Assembly (NCBI GenBank): GCA_019915135.1
Contig: JAHLMK010000004.1
Coordinates: 2,852,001 to 2,916,000, forward strand
DNA from: Strobilurus pachycystidiatus
Taxonomy: Eukaryota > Basidiomycota > Agaricomycetes > Agaricales > Physalacriaceae
Reading direction: 5' to 3'
Length of the DNA: 64,000 nt
Shown here: one piece after another, positions 10,632-22,700 of the stretch
Layout: each line of letters starts with the position of its first letter
How positions within the stretch are numbered: the first letter of the stretch is position 1
Notes under the pieces: model-generated
Told to the model about the DNA's origin: nothing
The model's database searches: none
Seen by the model: only the letters and a program-made list of their open reading frames with translations
Position numbers and translations under genes: made by a program

Positions 10632-11481
10632 TGTTATGGTGTGACCTCACCGTAACTAAAGGTCCTCCACCTGGGTCACACTTTGGCGTCCTGGTGCCAC
10701 GACTACGCGAACCAGCGCCACACCGGAAGATGCCGAGAGGTATATTAAGGGGTTGAGAGTTCGATCCCTTATGGCAATAGAGCTGGGATCCTGAAGTCCC
10801 GCCCTTGTCGGGCTTTCCGCCCTCCCGGATACACTTTGGAGCGAGCACACATGGTGTAAGACACCCCGGGAATATACTTAGGCCGCGTAAGTCAGGCGGG
10901 AGTCGGTACCCGACCAAACCCGCCTTCCCGACCAATGGGCGGCCATCGATCTGTCGGGCGGTCATCGGGATGTTGGGATCTCCGTCATCCGCAGCGTCGG
11001 ACCACTCCCGACGCATCGGGAGTATGTGGTAGAAGCTTCAAGAAGAGGAACAATGAGCAAACATGGGATTAGTATAAATACAGAGACAGCGCTGTACTAG
11101 CTACTCAGACTTTGTCCTTAACCAGTTTTCCCCCATACAACTCCGTTGGGCACTCTGAGCTCTCCGTGGTAGGACTCATCCACATGTCTCCCTTCAATAC
11201 CTCCGCCTACGTCGTTGACTCCGACGAGAGAAGGCTCCCCGACGCCACACCCGGAACCAGGACCGGTGGCGAGCCTTGTACCTTGGGATTAGGTTCCTAC
11301 GGTACTACAGTCTCTGGCAAGACGGACGTGCGACCATCGAGGGTCCCTACGACTGGTGCAGTACGACCAGTTGAGCACAATACGAGGATGTACGTGGTAC
11401 GCTCGCAGGAAAGCTATGGGTTGACTACAGGGGTAGTCTCTCATGAGCGAGTCCACATCACGGCGGGATCAGGTCGTAACA
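10632..11481 (+). repeat. Long terminal repeat, family A (850 bp)
   Basis: Starts TGTTATGGTG and ends GGTCGTAACA (TG...CA ends). A TATAAATA box lies at 11073-11080. Related copies sit at 52936-53781 (minus) and 55761-57318 (plus, enlarged by an insert). The left neighbour looks like a polypurine tract and the right neighbour is hAT transposase sequence, with no matching 5-bp duplication. This fits the 3' LTR of a truncated Gypsy element that cut into the hAT gene. Confidence 0.8.
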
Positions 11482-11502
11482 GATTCTCACATTGTTTCTT
11501 AG

Positions 11503-13267
11503 CTGTTGGGTTCAGCGGGAGACAACGCCTCAAACAACAACACCTTTGTCTCCGCTATGAATCTCAAGCTCCCATCCAACCACATCTTTGGCTCCGACAC
11601 CCGCATTCGCTGCGCGGGCCACATCTGCAACCTAATCAGTCAAGCTATCTACGGGACATTTATCAAAACCAAAAAGGCCATCAAAGTTGACAAGAATGCA
11701 GACGCCGATACCCACCCCGACGAGGAGGATCCCTTCTCACTCACACCTGAAGAAGTTGAGGAGGATGGGGAAGACGATGACAGTGGTGAGGACGGTGCAA
11801 GCAACCGAGAGGAGGATGATGAAGATGCGGTCTTCAATAGTTTGCAGCAAGCGATGCAGGACATGGCAGATGAGGAACTCGACAATATTCTCTCCGGCAT
11901 CAAGGAGCTCCAGGATGTTGATAAAGAGGAGATTGCTTACGGCAAGCGTGTCTTGACCAAGGTATTCATTCATTTCAGCGTGTTACTGTCTTACTAACCT
12001 CGAGGCAGCTGTATAAGTTTGGCCGTCGCGTATGGAACAAGCAGGCCCTGCAAGACGAACTCGCCAAAATGTGCAAGGCCAAACATATAGCCGTCCTCAG
12101 GATGATCTGCGCTGTCGTCACACGTTGGAATACCCACACCAACGTTCTTGCCCAGGCCCTCAAGCTTCGTCCCGCCATTTTTCCTTGACGCCATGTGTCA
12201 GGCTCTTCGCAAAGGCAAGGGGAAAAAGCAAGCGCGTATCTTGAAACGCTACGCCCTCGTTGATGAAGATTGGGAGTTCATCGAACAGCTGCACAAGTTA
12301 TCAAAGGTGTGTTTGACTCTCACTTGCATACATCTCACTCATTGTTCTATAGCCTCTCATCGACATCACTGAACACATGTCAAAGTCCGCGGTCCCTCTC
12401 CTTCACGAAATCATCCCGCTCATGGACGCCATGAACACCGACTACGAAGCCGTCATTGCCAACCTCAAAGGCAAATATCGACTTGCCGTTCGCTATGCAG
12501 CTATGCGCGCCTGAGCCATCTTGAACAAGTACTACGCCTTGACCGACGATAGCATTATGCCGCGCATGGCCATGAGTAAGCCTCTTCCCTCATCATCTCT
12601 TCAATTCTAACAGCCTCATTTGCAGTGTTTCGTCCCGACAAAAAGCTTGAATGGTTCCGCCAGCACAATTGGGAGGTTGAATAGATTGTCACCGCATCTA
12701 ATATAATACGCGATACATACGACACATACTACAAACCCCTCGTCACCGGCTCTGTATCCTCCACGCCCACTCCCACCGCAACCAACGAACCCCTCAGCGC
12801 CGTCGAAAAACTTCTTCGCAGCAAGCCCACAAACACTCGTTATACTGCCAACCCTGTTGAGGACTGGCTTTCGTCGCCTTGTTTCCAGTGTGCTGATCCA
12901 CTCCGCTATTTCTATGATCGTCTTGATCCGACTCCCGAAGACGGGCCATGGGAAATTACACCTGCCGGTGCATTTGCCCAGATGGTTTGTGACTTCATAT
13001 CCGCTCCAGGTAGGTTTTGGCAATCGATTGGTTCTTCATACTTAAAACTCTTTGTTAGCTGCTTCAACCGATGTAGAGCGTCTATTCTCGCATGGTGGTC
13101 TTAACGTCACAAAAAAACGCCACAATCTAAAGGAGGAGTCCACAGCTGCTCAAACCTTACTCAACGGATGGGTCAAGGACGGTCATGTTCCCGTTGCCAA
13201 AGTCATCAAAAACTTTAACGATAAACGCAAGCGCAAGCGGGATGATGCTATAGAGATTGACGCCTAG
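11503..13267 (+). pseudogene. hAT-family transposase, 5'-truncated and with stop codons
   Basis: Exons read as a hAT transposase: GDNASNNNTFVSAM, a long acidic segment (about 11750-11870), TRWNTHTNVL, PLLHEIIPLMDAMN, and a C-terminal dimerisation region at about 13060-13140 (STDVERLFSHGGLNVTKKR). Short introns interrupt it, for example the one after 12306. In-frame stops lie at 12512-12514 (TGA) and 12682-12684 (TAG). The N-terminal BED finger and the first catalytic region are missing, replaced on the left by the LTR at 10632-11481. It ends KRKRDDAIEIDA at 13267. It is not a source of active transposase in this form, although a relative could mobilise the MITE at 9235. Confidence 0.8.
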
Positions 13268-14615
13268 TATTTTATACTCACAGTACTTACATACAACCAT
13301 AGACTTTAGTATACTTATTATTATGCATATACTTGCTACATATCTGCTTGGATACTTGAGTATTTGATACTCGGATGCTAATACATGATACTCGTTCGCT
13401 ACCCACACCCGTACTTGCTGATGCTGTACTCAGGTAACGGGTGTGGATTCACTGCGTTTTCTGCTTTCTGATAGAAGTCGGATAGGTGATCTACAGACTA
13501 GTAACAGACAGAGTCCTTAGACAGTGAAACAGCTCAAGCTATCCGGCATTGGACCGTATAACGCGTAAGACTACATGAAAATGATAACTGTGGGTAAAAG
13601 ACTGTTGACACCCAAAGTACCGGTACCTTATAGTCATGATGATCAATCTTTGTTACCTGAGCTGTACAGGACCATGATAGTCCACTTGTCGTGACATTAT
13701 AGATCCTAAAATATGTTCACCCGAAGCCATACTGTGGCAACGCCACCCCGCGCTGCCCTTCTAGTTGAAACCTGAAACATGTGAAACAGTTGAAGACAAA
13801 TTTTTATTTGCTCTAATATTTACTGTACTCTTCTCTATTCTCTACAAGCTATTTGTTCCCTTATTATACACTATTTCTCCATTTCACATTTGATACTTAA
13901 GTACATGAAAGAAACGATTTGAGCTTGTCGCAGTCTTGAGATTGAGACTAAGGTTAGGGTTTCTGCTCATCGTTAGTACGGAGGCTCGTACGGTTTCCTA
14001 ATGGGGAAATGGCAGTGAGCTCAAAGATTTGGGAAGTTTGACGATGGCACTTAACATATCAGAGTCTGATTCGCATATACCCTTTATAAATAGTCATGGA
14101 ATGAATGAGCACATAGAATAATAAAAAATAATGCGCACAAAGAGTATCATTCACCAACTGGCAAGTGGGACTGACGCTGGGGCCTCAGACCTGCGACCAC
14201 AATTGGTACAAGCCGCCTGGCATGTCTTATATATTGAATCTCATTCAGGGACAGTGATAGGCACGGAATATAGTCTGAGTAGCCTTAGTGTGTTAGTCGA
14301 CGTATCCCAGCTCTCAAAGATTATAGCTGAGGTATCACACTTTAGACAGGTAAAGATTGTTTGCAACTAGATAGGTGTAAGTGTCATGAACATGCTGACC
14401 TGAGCAGCATCAAACAGACCGCCAAGTCTATCACATCAGGGGTAGTTATAAGTATACACCCAGATATACTTGAGCTAGCTAGCTATACGTTACTGACACC
14501 CCACCAATAGGATGTCTGATGGAAAGTAGAAAACGCAGTGATTGGGCCAGGCCTTCAGCAAGTCAATACTTAGTGGGTAAAGTATCGTGATACCCGGGTA
14601 TATACTCGTTGGGGA
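13268..14615. other. Non-coding stretch downstream of the hAT relic
   Basis: AT-rich, without a convincing gene. It contains a perfect 10-bp inverted repeat, CCACACCCGT at 13402-13411 and ACGGGTGTGG at 13437-13446, around a 25-nt loop, perhaps part of the hAT element's terminus. The small frame at 14131-14370 matches nothing I recognise. Confidence 0.4.
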
Positions 14616-15126
14616 CTCTACCCGGGGCTGGACCACACAATGGAAGTGTTGTGATTGTGGGAGAGTGGAGAATCCCCCACCCCCTGCCACCCTTTTCTGT
14701 CAAACGGGCTCTGCAGCATGGTACGGTGTATTGGGAGAGCAAAGAGGGATCCCGGTGTAAGTAGTTGATCTCACTGCATTACAATCTGTGTCCGCCCTCA
14801 CCAAGTCGGTACTTATCTCACTGTGAGTCATCCTCCTTGCCAGTATGCCGTAGAGTAGTCAGTAGTCGTCTATGTGCATATATTTTGGCGTAGCCCATTT
14901 GTTGCGGGAGTGTAGCACATCCCAACAAGCCTGGCACTTACTCAAGCGTCCACACCTCAAATCAGGCAGTTGTAGAGTGATTATACAAAGAGTTCTGATA
15001 GGTAGTCAGTACAGATGTAATATGAACAACAAAAAAGGAAAGAAAAGGATTATAAGTTACGGAGATAAATACTAAAAGAAAAGGATACCGCGGCATAGAA
15101 CGGGAGTGTCAAATATATCCTGCCAC

Positions 15127-16223
15127 TTATACATCTTGCCTGTTCTCATTGATTTCCACCCTCTCCTCCCACGCCTTTGCATCAACCACGGCCTCGAGGT
15201 CCACCGGCGTAGCAGGCAGCACGCTCGGGCTCGCGCTGCGTGAGTACGTTGTACCCCGGTGGATATCCCGGCCCCTTCCTCTCTCACCCGAAGCAGACGA
15301 AACAGAGCGTGACAGCCTCTCCCTCGACGGACTCCACATCGGTGCCCTCTCCAACTCTCTCTCCATCCTCGACCTCGAGCGCCTAGACCGCGCCTCCCGA
15401 TGCGGATACTCCTCCTCTCTACTCGGCGAGCGCGTTGTCCGGCCGCGTCTTGCTGCAGGTAAATCAGTAGTCAGCTCCTCACCCCCTACAACCCCAACCT
15501 CCCAACTCCTCTCCCACACCTCCCGCACACCCCACCTCCTCTCTCCAAACACCTCCTCACCACCCCCCGTTCCCCCTGTTCCCCCACTCCCCCTCACAAG
15601 AGAGATATCCCCATGCCGGATCCTCAAATCAGGCGCGGCTCAAACACGTCGGCGAGCGGGAGCCGGCCTTGAAGTGAATGACGCCGGCGGCTTTGAGGGC
15701 GTGGTGGTGGGGCGGGAGGAAGAGCTCCGGCGCGTGCGTAAGTGAAAGAGGGGAAGGAGGGGGTGGGAGCGGGGGGGGGGGGGAGCGGGGAGCCGGATAA
15801 GCGGGGAGTAGGGAGTAGGGAGGGGCGTTGACGAGGTCCGAGGAGGGGGAGGGAGTGCGATGAGGTGGGAGGGAAAAGACGTTGGTGACCCAGATTGGGA
15901 CAGTCGTTCTCTCGTCCTGCTGCCGACGCCGCGGCGTGTTTGAACTCTGGAGCGTACGGGAGGGCGACTTTTGTTTCTGCTTCCGTTCCGGCTGCCGCAT
16001 CCTTCGTTCCCGCGGCTGCCGTGTCCATTTGGGTGACTTTCTGGTAGTTGGTTGGCGCGGTCTGTGGGTGCTGGCTGGATCGACGCCGCGGTGGATGCTT
16101 CGCTGGCGGGGTAGCGCGTGTCGTCGTAGTCGCAGTAGTAACCCAACCCACCCGCGATCTGATCACGCCGTACGTCGTGGAAAGTTGATAAACTCTCCGC
16201 GGCAGTCTACCGAGAAAAGCCAA
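15127..16223 (-). pseudogene. Ser/Arg/Pro-rich ORF, unit 1 copy (frameshifted)
   Basis: Reads 16223-15624 then shifts frame to 15627-15127. Compared with the copies at 25.3-26.4 and 36.0-37.0 kb, one base is missing just after LADVFEPRLI, producing a stop where the others continue into IRHGDIP. Conserved landmarks are MDTAAAGTKDAA, LQGRLPLAD, an RS-rich stretch (REARSRRSRSRMERE), RDIHRGTTYSRSASPSV and a terminal DLEAVVDAKAWEERVE. I recognise no family; RS-rich tails occur in RNA-binding and scaffold proteins, but that is not evidence of function. The low-complexity composition makes a spurious frame possible, although its conservation in three copies argues against that. Confidence 0.35.
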
Positions 16224-16299
16224 TGGTCATTTGCTCGTCTGCCGGCGTTCCTGCGTGCGGCGAGGATTGGAGGTTGGAATCGTGTTGGAGCGAATGATT

Positions 16300-17780
16300 G
16301 CGGTTTACTTTGATCCGAGGCAAGAAAGTCGTCCTCGTCGCGGCGCCGAGTGTTTGCAGTGAGGGCGTTCCTGATTCGTGAGGACTGCGAGGAGTATGAG
16401 ATCAGCATGTTGACGACAGGGAGGGAGCGGCTGGTGGTGAAGGGACACTGCGAGGCGAGTGGATGTACGCTACACCATTCGGCGAAGGGCAGCGGGGGTG
16501 TGGACAGATGCTGCGACCGTACGTATGAATAAACGAATATATGCGTCCGTCGCCCACGCCGCACGAAAAAAACGAATCAAATGTAAATGCACGCACCCTC
16601 ACGTCGGAGTCCAGCTTTGTCTGGGCACATATATCCCTGCAAAACTCGTCTCGAAGCCTGCTGCCTGTCCGTGCGCTCGTCCTCGGATGATACTGTCCTG
16701 TTCAAATCACGTTCAAAAGTGATGGCGGAAGAGATAGGGAAGGCAAACGTACGTTGAAGGCCCTCGCCAATCCAAATCCGAGCGCGTCGTTTCCGAATCC
16801 TAAGGGAATTCCGGCGTACGAGGCCTTCAATTCCCTGTGAATGCGATGGCGGTGGGAGCGAAATTCACGACGAAGGCAGCGAAGGATACTAGCCAACAGC
16901 AGCGGGTTGTTGACCACGGGGTAATCGCGCGCCCTCGTCGGGGTGGTTGGTTTGAAGCGCGTTCGTTCAAGGATCGGGGCTGGCTGTGGAGGATTAGGTC
17001 AGCACGCTGACGAGGAACTGAGAAGGAGAGGGGAGGAGAGGAGATGTAGGGAAAGCGCGTGCAGAGATGCACGGACATCGCCCCACGAACGAGACAAAAT
17101 AAAATCTGAATGCACGCACCAGCACGGCCAGGTCTGCTTGGATTCATTCCGTCTCTCACTGCTTCCATCGTCCCATGGCTCCGGGCCCTGTCCGCGCATT
17201 TCGTCTCTCGAATGATAATATGCTGTCGATGTCGCGTTAACGACTAATGTTGCAAGGGAAGAAACGAACATACGTCTGCTTGGGCTCCCATTTCCGACGT
17301 GTGGTCTGCAGGTCCGTACTCTGCGAGTGCGATGGAAGGAGCCGTTGGGATTGGGCGAAGGCGGGGAGGAGTGGACGGCGATGGTGGGTATGCGCACAAA
17401 GCGAGCAAGTCGTCATCGTCCTGCCGCCGCTGCGGGTTGTTTGCGGTGAAGCTCGCGAGGGCATGGTATTATCATGGTGGGCTGTGAGAGATTGAAAACG
17501 GGCGTTAGTCTCTCGTGGGGACGGGTGGAGCATGGAGGAGTCGGCAGGCGAAAAAAATGCGAGACGTCTGGATGATTGCACGGCAGCGGAGGAAATGGAC
17601 AGAGGCGGTGGTCGTACGCGCTGTGCCGAAATGAAGAGATCCACGCACCTTAACGGCCAGATATATTCGGATGCATATTCTCTCTTCTCTGCTGCTGGTT
17701 CCTTCGCGTCGTGTAGATCGATGCGTGTCACGTCCCGATTCCCGTCGCGTCCGGATCATGATGACAGGGAGTAAGTAGGA
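16300..17780 (-). repeat. Exon-sized tandem repeats, unit 1
   Basis: Blocks of about 450-500 bp recur three times with the same splice-like marks on the minus strand: donors GTGCGTGCATT (16595, 17112) and GTACGTTTGC-like (16750, 17275). Between them lie similar coding-like stretches such as VSSEDERTDRQQASRRV at about 16700-16620 and RNALTANTRRRDEDDF at about 16370-16320. The frames are not all open, so this looks like a gene built by exon duplication and now decaying. Equivalent arrays stand in units 2 and 3. Confidence 0.4.
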
Positions 17781-17989
17781 TGTGGTGATGATGGGAGGAA
17801 GCAAGGAAGGGGATCAGGGTGACATCAAATTTCATTTTGATCTCCTACAACGACGACCACGGCAAGGCCAGAAGAAAGCTCGGCCGGCGCGACGGGTGCC
17901 CGCTAGATCTTTTTTACGCGCGGGGTCGACACGCCGACCGTTTCTAGATTCTCTCGTTTTATAGCGGGGACCAAGACACACCTCTCGAA

Positions 17990-19370
17990 TGGCGCGACCA
18001 GGTTGCTACAGCGAACCTCTACGGTCCCATACGTTTGACTGCTCGTGACGGTCGACATCCACCTTCGCTGCTATCATTCGCGATCGCGCTGGTGGTGACA
18101 TCCTGTCGTGGTTTCCCATTTCTGCTCAGTGAGTATTTATCATATCCCACATACCCATCCGTCTTCCAGTGCGCCGTCCTAGTCCGTGACTAGGGCCTGC
18201 ACTGCATCTAATGTCAAGAGTACTCATGCCAGCGCAGTACGTCTCGAGGACACTCGCCATTGACCGTGAGCCCTCGGGAATGTTGGTGCATCATTCACTG
18301 TGTCTCCAGAACGCGCGTGGACAGAAGTGAGTGTTTACTTTCCCTCGTTCATTGACTGGGCACTGACATGCTATGGTGGATAGCATGTCTACCTTTAATT
18401 TTCAGCGGGAGTCTCGTTCTCGTGCATGACGAGATATTACTCGGGCGTTCTTCCCTGGCGGGATATGTTTCAACTTTGGGTGAGTAACCTATGGCGCTGT
18501 GTTCGCGGTGTCATGAATTTGATTTCAGGATTCAGTACGCCTTACTAACGCGTCCATCTGGAGAGGACGTTCTATTGTGAAATGGTGAAATCTGTTATGA
18601 TCCAACGCTGCTCGTGAAGCCCTTTCGAAATTTTGATTTCGAAGGCGGGCCTGGCACCAGCGAATGCACTGACTTGTGTGGACGAGATCGGGCGCGGGAT
18701 GTCCCCGAGAGCGGCGTGGGCATCTCGCACGCCATTTCAGATGCGTTGATTGAGGTGGGTTTGATATTGTACAGGCCAGATCCCGTTCACTCATTCGGGG
18801 TTGTTCATAGACGTTCGTATTGCACGCGACGTACGCGTATGTTTGAAGCTTGGGTAGAAAGCCTGTCCCGGATCCTGGACTGAGCCATGCGTGGTCTCAA
18901 GTAAGCGCTACGCTATCGAGAAGGCCTGCTGATGGCGAGTAGGTATTTCCCTGTCTGTCTTTCGCGGGATGGTAATGTTACCTTCATCTTTCTGTGCAGG
19001 TCCGATAAATCTCGCGCTGTATCCTCCTCGTGGATCCTGAACCCAACGAGATAGAGATCTCGACATGCAGAGGCGAATTTTGGGATAACGCGCTAGTAAA
19101 GGTGCGTCGTTTCCCTTCCCATTTTTGAATCTGAAAGATGTGGGCGTGTAGGAACATCGACGGTGCCCCGGATTATGAGACATATTGTGGTATGCATACG
19201 GCGCGGTATTCGAATCTGGTCGCGCATGTAGCTCATTTTCTCAGTAGGTCTCGAAGTCACGCCCCTCGTGGACCCGGCGGCGAACGGGCTCGAGGAGAGC
19301 AAACGCGTTGCGACGAGTCTGGCTGTGTACCATCTGCGGTACCAGTCGAATAGTGAGAGCGAATGGGCTG
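17990..19370 (+). pseudogene. Decayed plus-strand exons upstream of NLR1
   Basis: Several exon-like pieces with good splice sites occur here: EWRDQVATANLYG at about 17987, a GTGAGT donor at 18327 with acceptor GGATAG at about 18385, another GTGAGT donor at about 18480, the piece with FDFEGGPGTSECTD and GVGISHAISDALI at about 18635-18750, and VDPAANGLEESKRVATSLAVYHL at about 19270-19335. The same pieces occur in the same order in units 2 and 3. No copy gives one continuous spliced frame by eye, and the family is not recognised. Confidence 0.3.
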
Positions 19371-19757
19371 GGGCGGAAGCTTAAAGTACGCCGTCATCGT
19401 TTATCACACTTGTGTCTTTGCTCTGTTAGCGCGTGTTGGACTACACTAATCATACTGTGAAATTCCTTTCCTCTGTATCTTCTCCTTGTCGTGTCGATGG
19501 TGCGATGGCGCATCGCACTAATATTCCGAGGAACCAACGACCGTACCATTTGTGAGAGCCCCCGCCGGGTCTGTTCGAGTTCATCTTTTCTATCTGCTTT
19601 GCGCATTCTTTCTCGGCGTCTCGTCCGTCCGAGACCGGAGGCAGTGATGGTGGCTGAATGGTGGGAGAAAATCAGAGATCAGTGTGACACGTCCGTAACG
19701 TCTGATAGCACATCTTGACAGCAAACCACGACGACCGCAGCACGACTCAGCACAACC

Positions 19758-22700
19758 ATGGATACGAATGCCGCTGAAAGCAAGCGCGGTGGGCGCGCTC
19801 GCTTCTCGTTGAATCGGCTCACGCGGAGTCGACAGGATAGCCCTGCTCCTCCGGGAGCGCCCTCCTCCCGCCCCGCGGGTGACGAGATAGCCATCGTCCC
19901 TCCTCCCAAGCAGACGGAAGGGAAGCGCGACAAGAAAAGTGCGTCCACAATTGATTCCCCGGCAATTGGTTTGACATTAGTCCAGCAAAATCGTTCCTCT
20001 CGATTCCGATGTCGAAATGGCGCCGGTCGGACCGCTCATCTGGTTCTCACGCCGACGGCACGTCGTCTCCGATTCCTCTGCCTCCCGCTGTACCGCCGCC
20101 AATGTCGGGCAAGGCCAAAGCGCTGCTCCAGAAGCTGGCCAAGGCCACCAGCGGGGCCATCAACGCTAAGAATGCCTCTGTCTGCGTGGACATTCTCAAG
20201 GAGGCCGCAGAAATTGCCGAGAATCTCCCTGTCATCAAAGCTGTGGCAGGCATTGTTACCCATCTCATCAAAGTTGTGGACGTACGTGGCTCGTTTATCC
20301 TTTGCATTCTTGTCTGTTTATCCGTATGACAGGAATATGACCAGTGCCGAGAGTCGTGGGCGCGTTTGATGACAGCGCTCGGGACACTTTCTACATTCAT
20401 GGCCGTGTTTGCAAACGAAGCCCAGATCCAGGACCTCCCATCCGACACATTTGCAGCATTCAAGCCGCTTGAGGATATACTTGTGGAGATCTTTCTTGCG
20501 TGGAGCAAGTTTAACAACAAGAACTTCATTGTCGTTGGCTTGGACCGCGATGACCTCAAGCAGAGAGGTGATGAACTGGCAAACAAATTGTGGAAGACAT
20601 TGTACGTCCTCCAGGTAAGCACATATTGGGTTTGCTTTGCACATGAGTTGATCTTGAAGCTAGAGTAACCAAACCGTATATGCGCGCATTGACAGCGCAC
20701 ATAATCGAAAGGTACTTGCCAAGATGGATGGGGCACAGGATGAGCAGACCAAGATGATCCGCGACATACATGCATGGATTGGTACAACAGTGACTTCTCG
20801 TCATACTACTCAACCGCTCGGCCTCCTTCCGTGTCCATCTCCCTCAGAGTACTTTGAGGGGCGAGATGACATGCTTTTGCGGCTCACGGCCATCTTCTCC
20901 TCACGTGTGGTGGTGCTCATTGGAGGAGAGGCGTCCTCATCCCGTATGGAGTCTATTCTCAATATGTTTGTCAGAGAATGTGGAATGTGGTATGTAGTGT
21001 ATTCTCTTAGTGTGTCAAATCTCATTCTTCACTACTAGCTTTTCAGGTGTTCACTATGTGAATGCAAGCTCCAAGGAGCGTCTTGAGGCAGATCTCAAGC
21101 TGTTCAGTGGTGCAGCTGAACTTGGCCCTGCTTGCTCTGCTATCTGTTCAAGGCCTGGGCTTCTGCTCATTGTTACCAACATCATGGACAGGAGTCTTGT
21201 TACCTGTCTTCCTCGCTCTCTTGAGCTATGCATATTATTATGTGGCTCAGATCAGACCTTGGAGACTTTTGCGTCACCAGGACAATCCTGGAAGTTGGAT
21301 GATCTTGTTGATGAAGTTATTCTTGAGAGGGTGAGGAGAGCACTAGTGGAGTCAATTGAGAAGAAGAGGCATGTGGCCACCTTAGTGGCAAAAGGTGGCA
21401 CAGGAAAAACACAAATAGTGACAAAGTTTGTAAAAGAGAATCAAGCAAGGTATGTATATATTCTCTTCTATTGAATGATTTGCAGCTTATTGTACATTTG
21501 TAGCTTCTCTGACATTATCTTTGTCAATGCTAGTTCAGGTGAAAAACTAGCACAGCAGGACAAGACTGTGACAGAGAAACGTGAACAATCTCTTTGCAGC
21601 TATTTGAATAGCACTCCAGACAATTGGCTTGTCATCTTTGACAATGCAGATGATCCTGCACTTGATTTATCACCCTTTCTTCCCTCTTCCAACCATGGCA
21701 ATGTGATTATCACAAGTCGCAATGCTGATGTTCATGGACATGCATCTAAAAATTGTGACATTTCTGTTCATGATCTTGAACATGATGCTGCAGTCACTAT
21801 GTTACTTTCACGTGCTAAAGCCAATGTCAATGATTATGCAGCTGCCACAAGCATTGTTGATGCTTTTGCATGTCATGCCTTACCAATTGCTATAGCTGGT
21901 GGCTATATTGCCTCCAACACCATGTGTTCTATTTCAAGCTATTTTGAGCGTTTTAAAAACCGTCGCAAAGAGCTCCTTGACTCTAAGGCAAAACAGAGTA
22001 TTGACAGCTATCCAGAGAGTGTTCTTAGTGCATTTCTTCTTAGCTTTGAGCATCTTTCTGATGATGCAAAGCTTATTATGCAACTGTGCTCTTTTTATCT
22101 CTATGCTGATATTCCCATTGCTATGCTCTGCAATGCTGCAGAGAAATCTTCTAAACTTGAACTTTTGGGTGATGAAGCAGTTTCATTAATTGTGAAGGAT
22201 CTTTTGAAGAAGTTTGCTCTATGCTTTGTTGATGAAGCAGTTGATGAAATCATCAGGCTTTCTCTTGTTACATATGCAACTGAAAGTAAACTACTTTCAT
22301 TTCATCCTGTCATTCATGAATGCGTGTCATATACTATAACTCTTCCTTGTCTTGAAGTGAAGCAGACAGCACTTATTGTACTGAGTCATGGTGTGCCTGG
22401 GGATGGGGCATCTACTTCATATGCTCTTCGAAGATATATTCTTCCACATGCCACACATAGTTGGGATGACCATATCAGTTTAATATATTCATGTCAAGCC
22501 TTGGCATTGCTTTATAGAGAAGCAGGAAAATGGGCTGCAGAGGAATCACTACGACAACGGATAAAAGATGTCCGAGTAAAAGTTCTGGGAGAGCGTCACC
22601 CAGACACACTAGCTGCAATGCACAATCTTGCAAGTACATATTGTCATCAAGGAAAATATGCAGAGACAGAGATACTTGGGAGAGAGGTGCTTGAAGCACA

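Noticed and set aside
10740..10790. A GAGTTCGATCCC stretch in the family A LTR as a tRNA B box
   Set aside because: No matching acceptor stem, D arm or terminator around it; it is part of a conserved LTR sequence.
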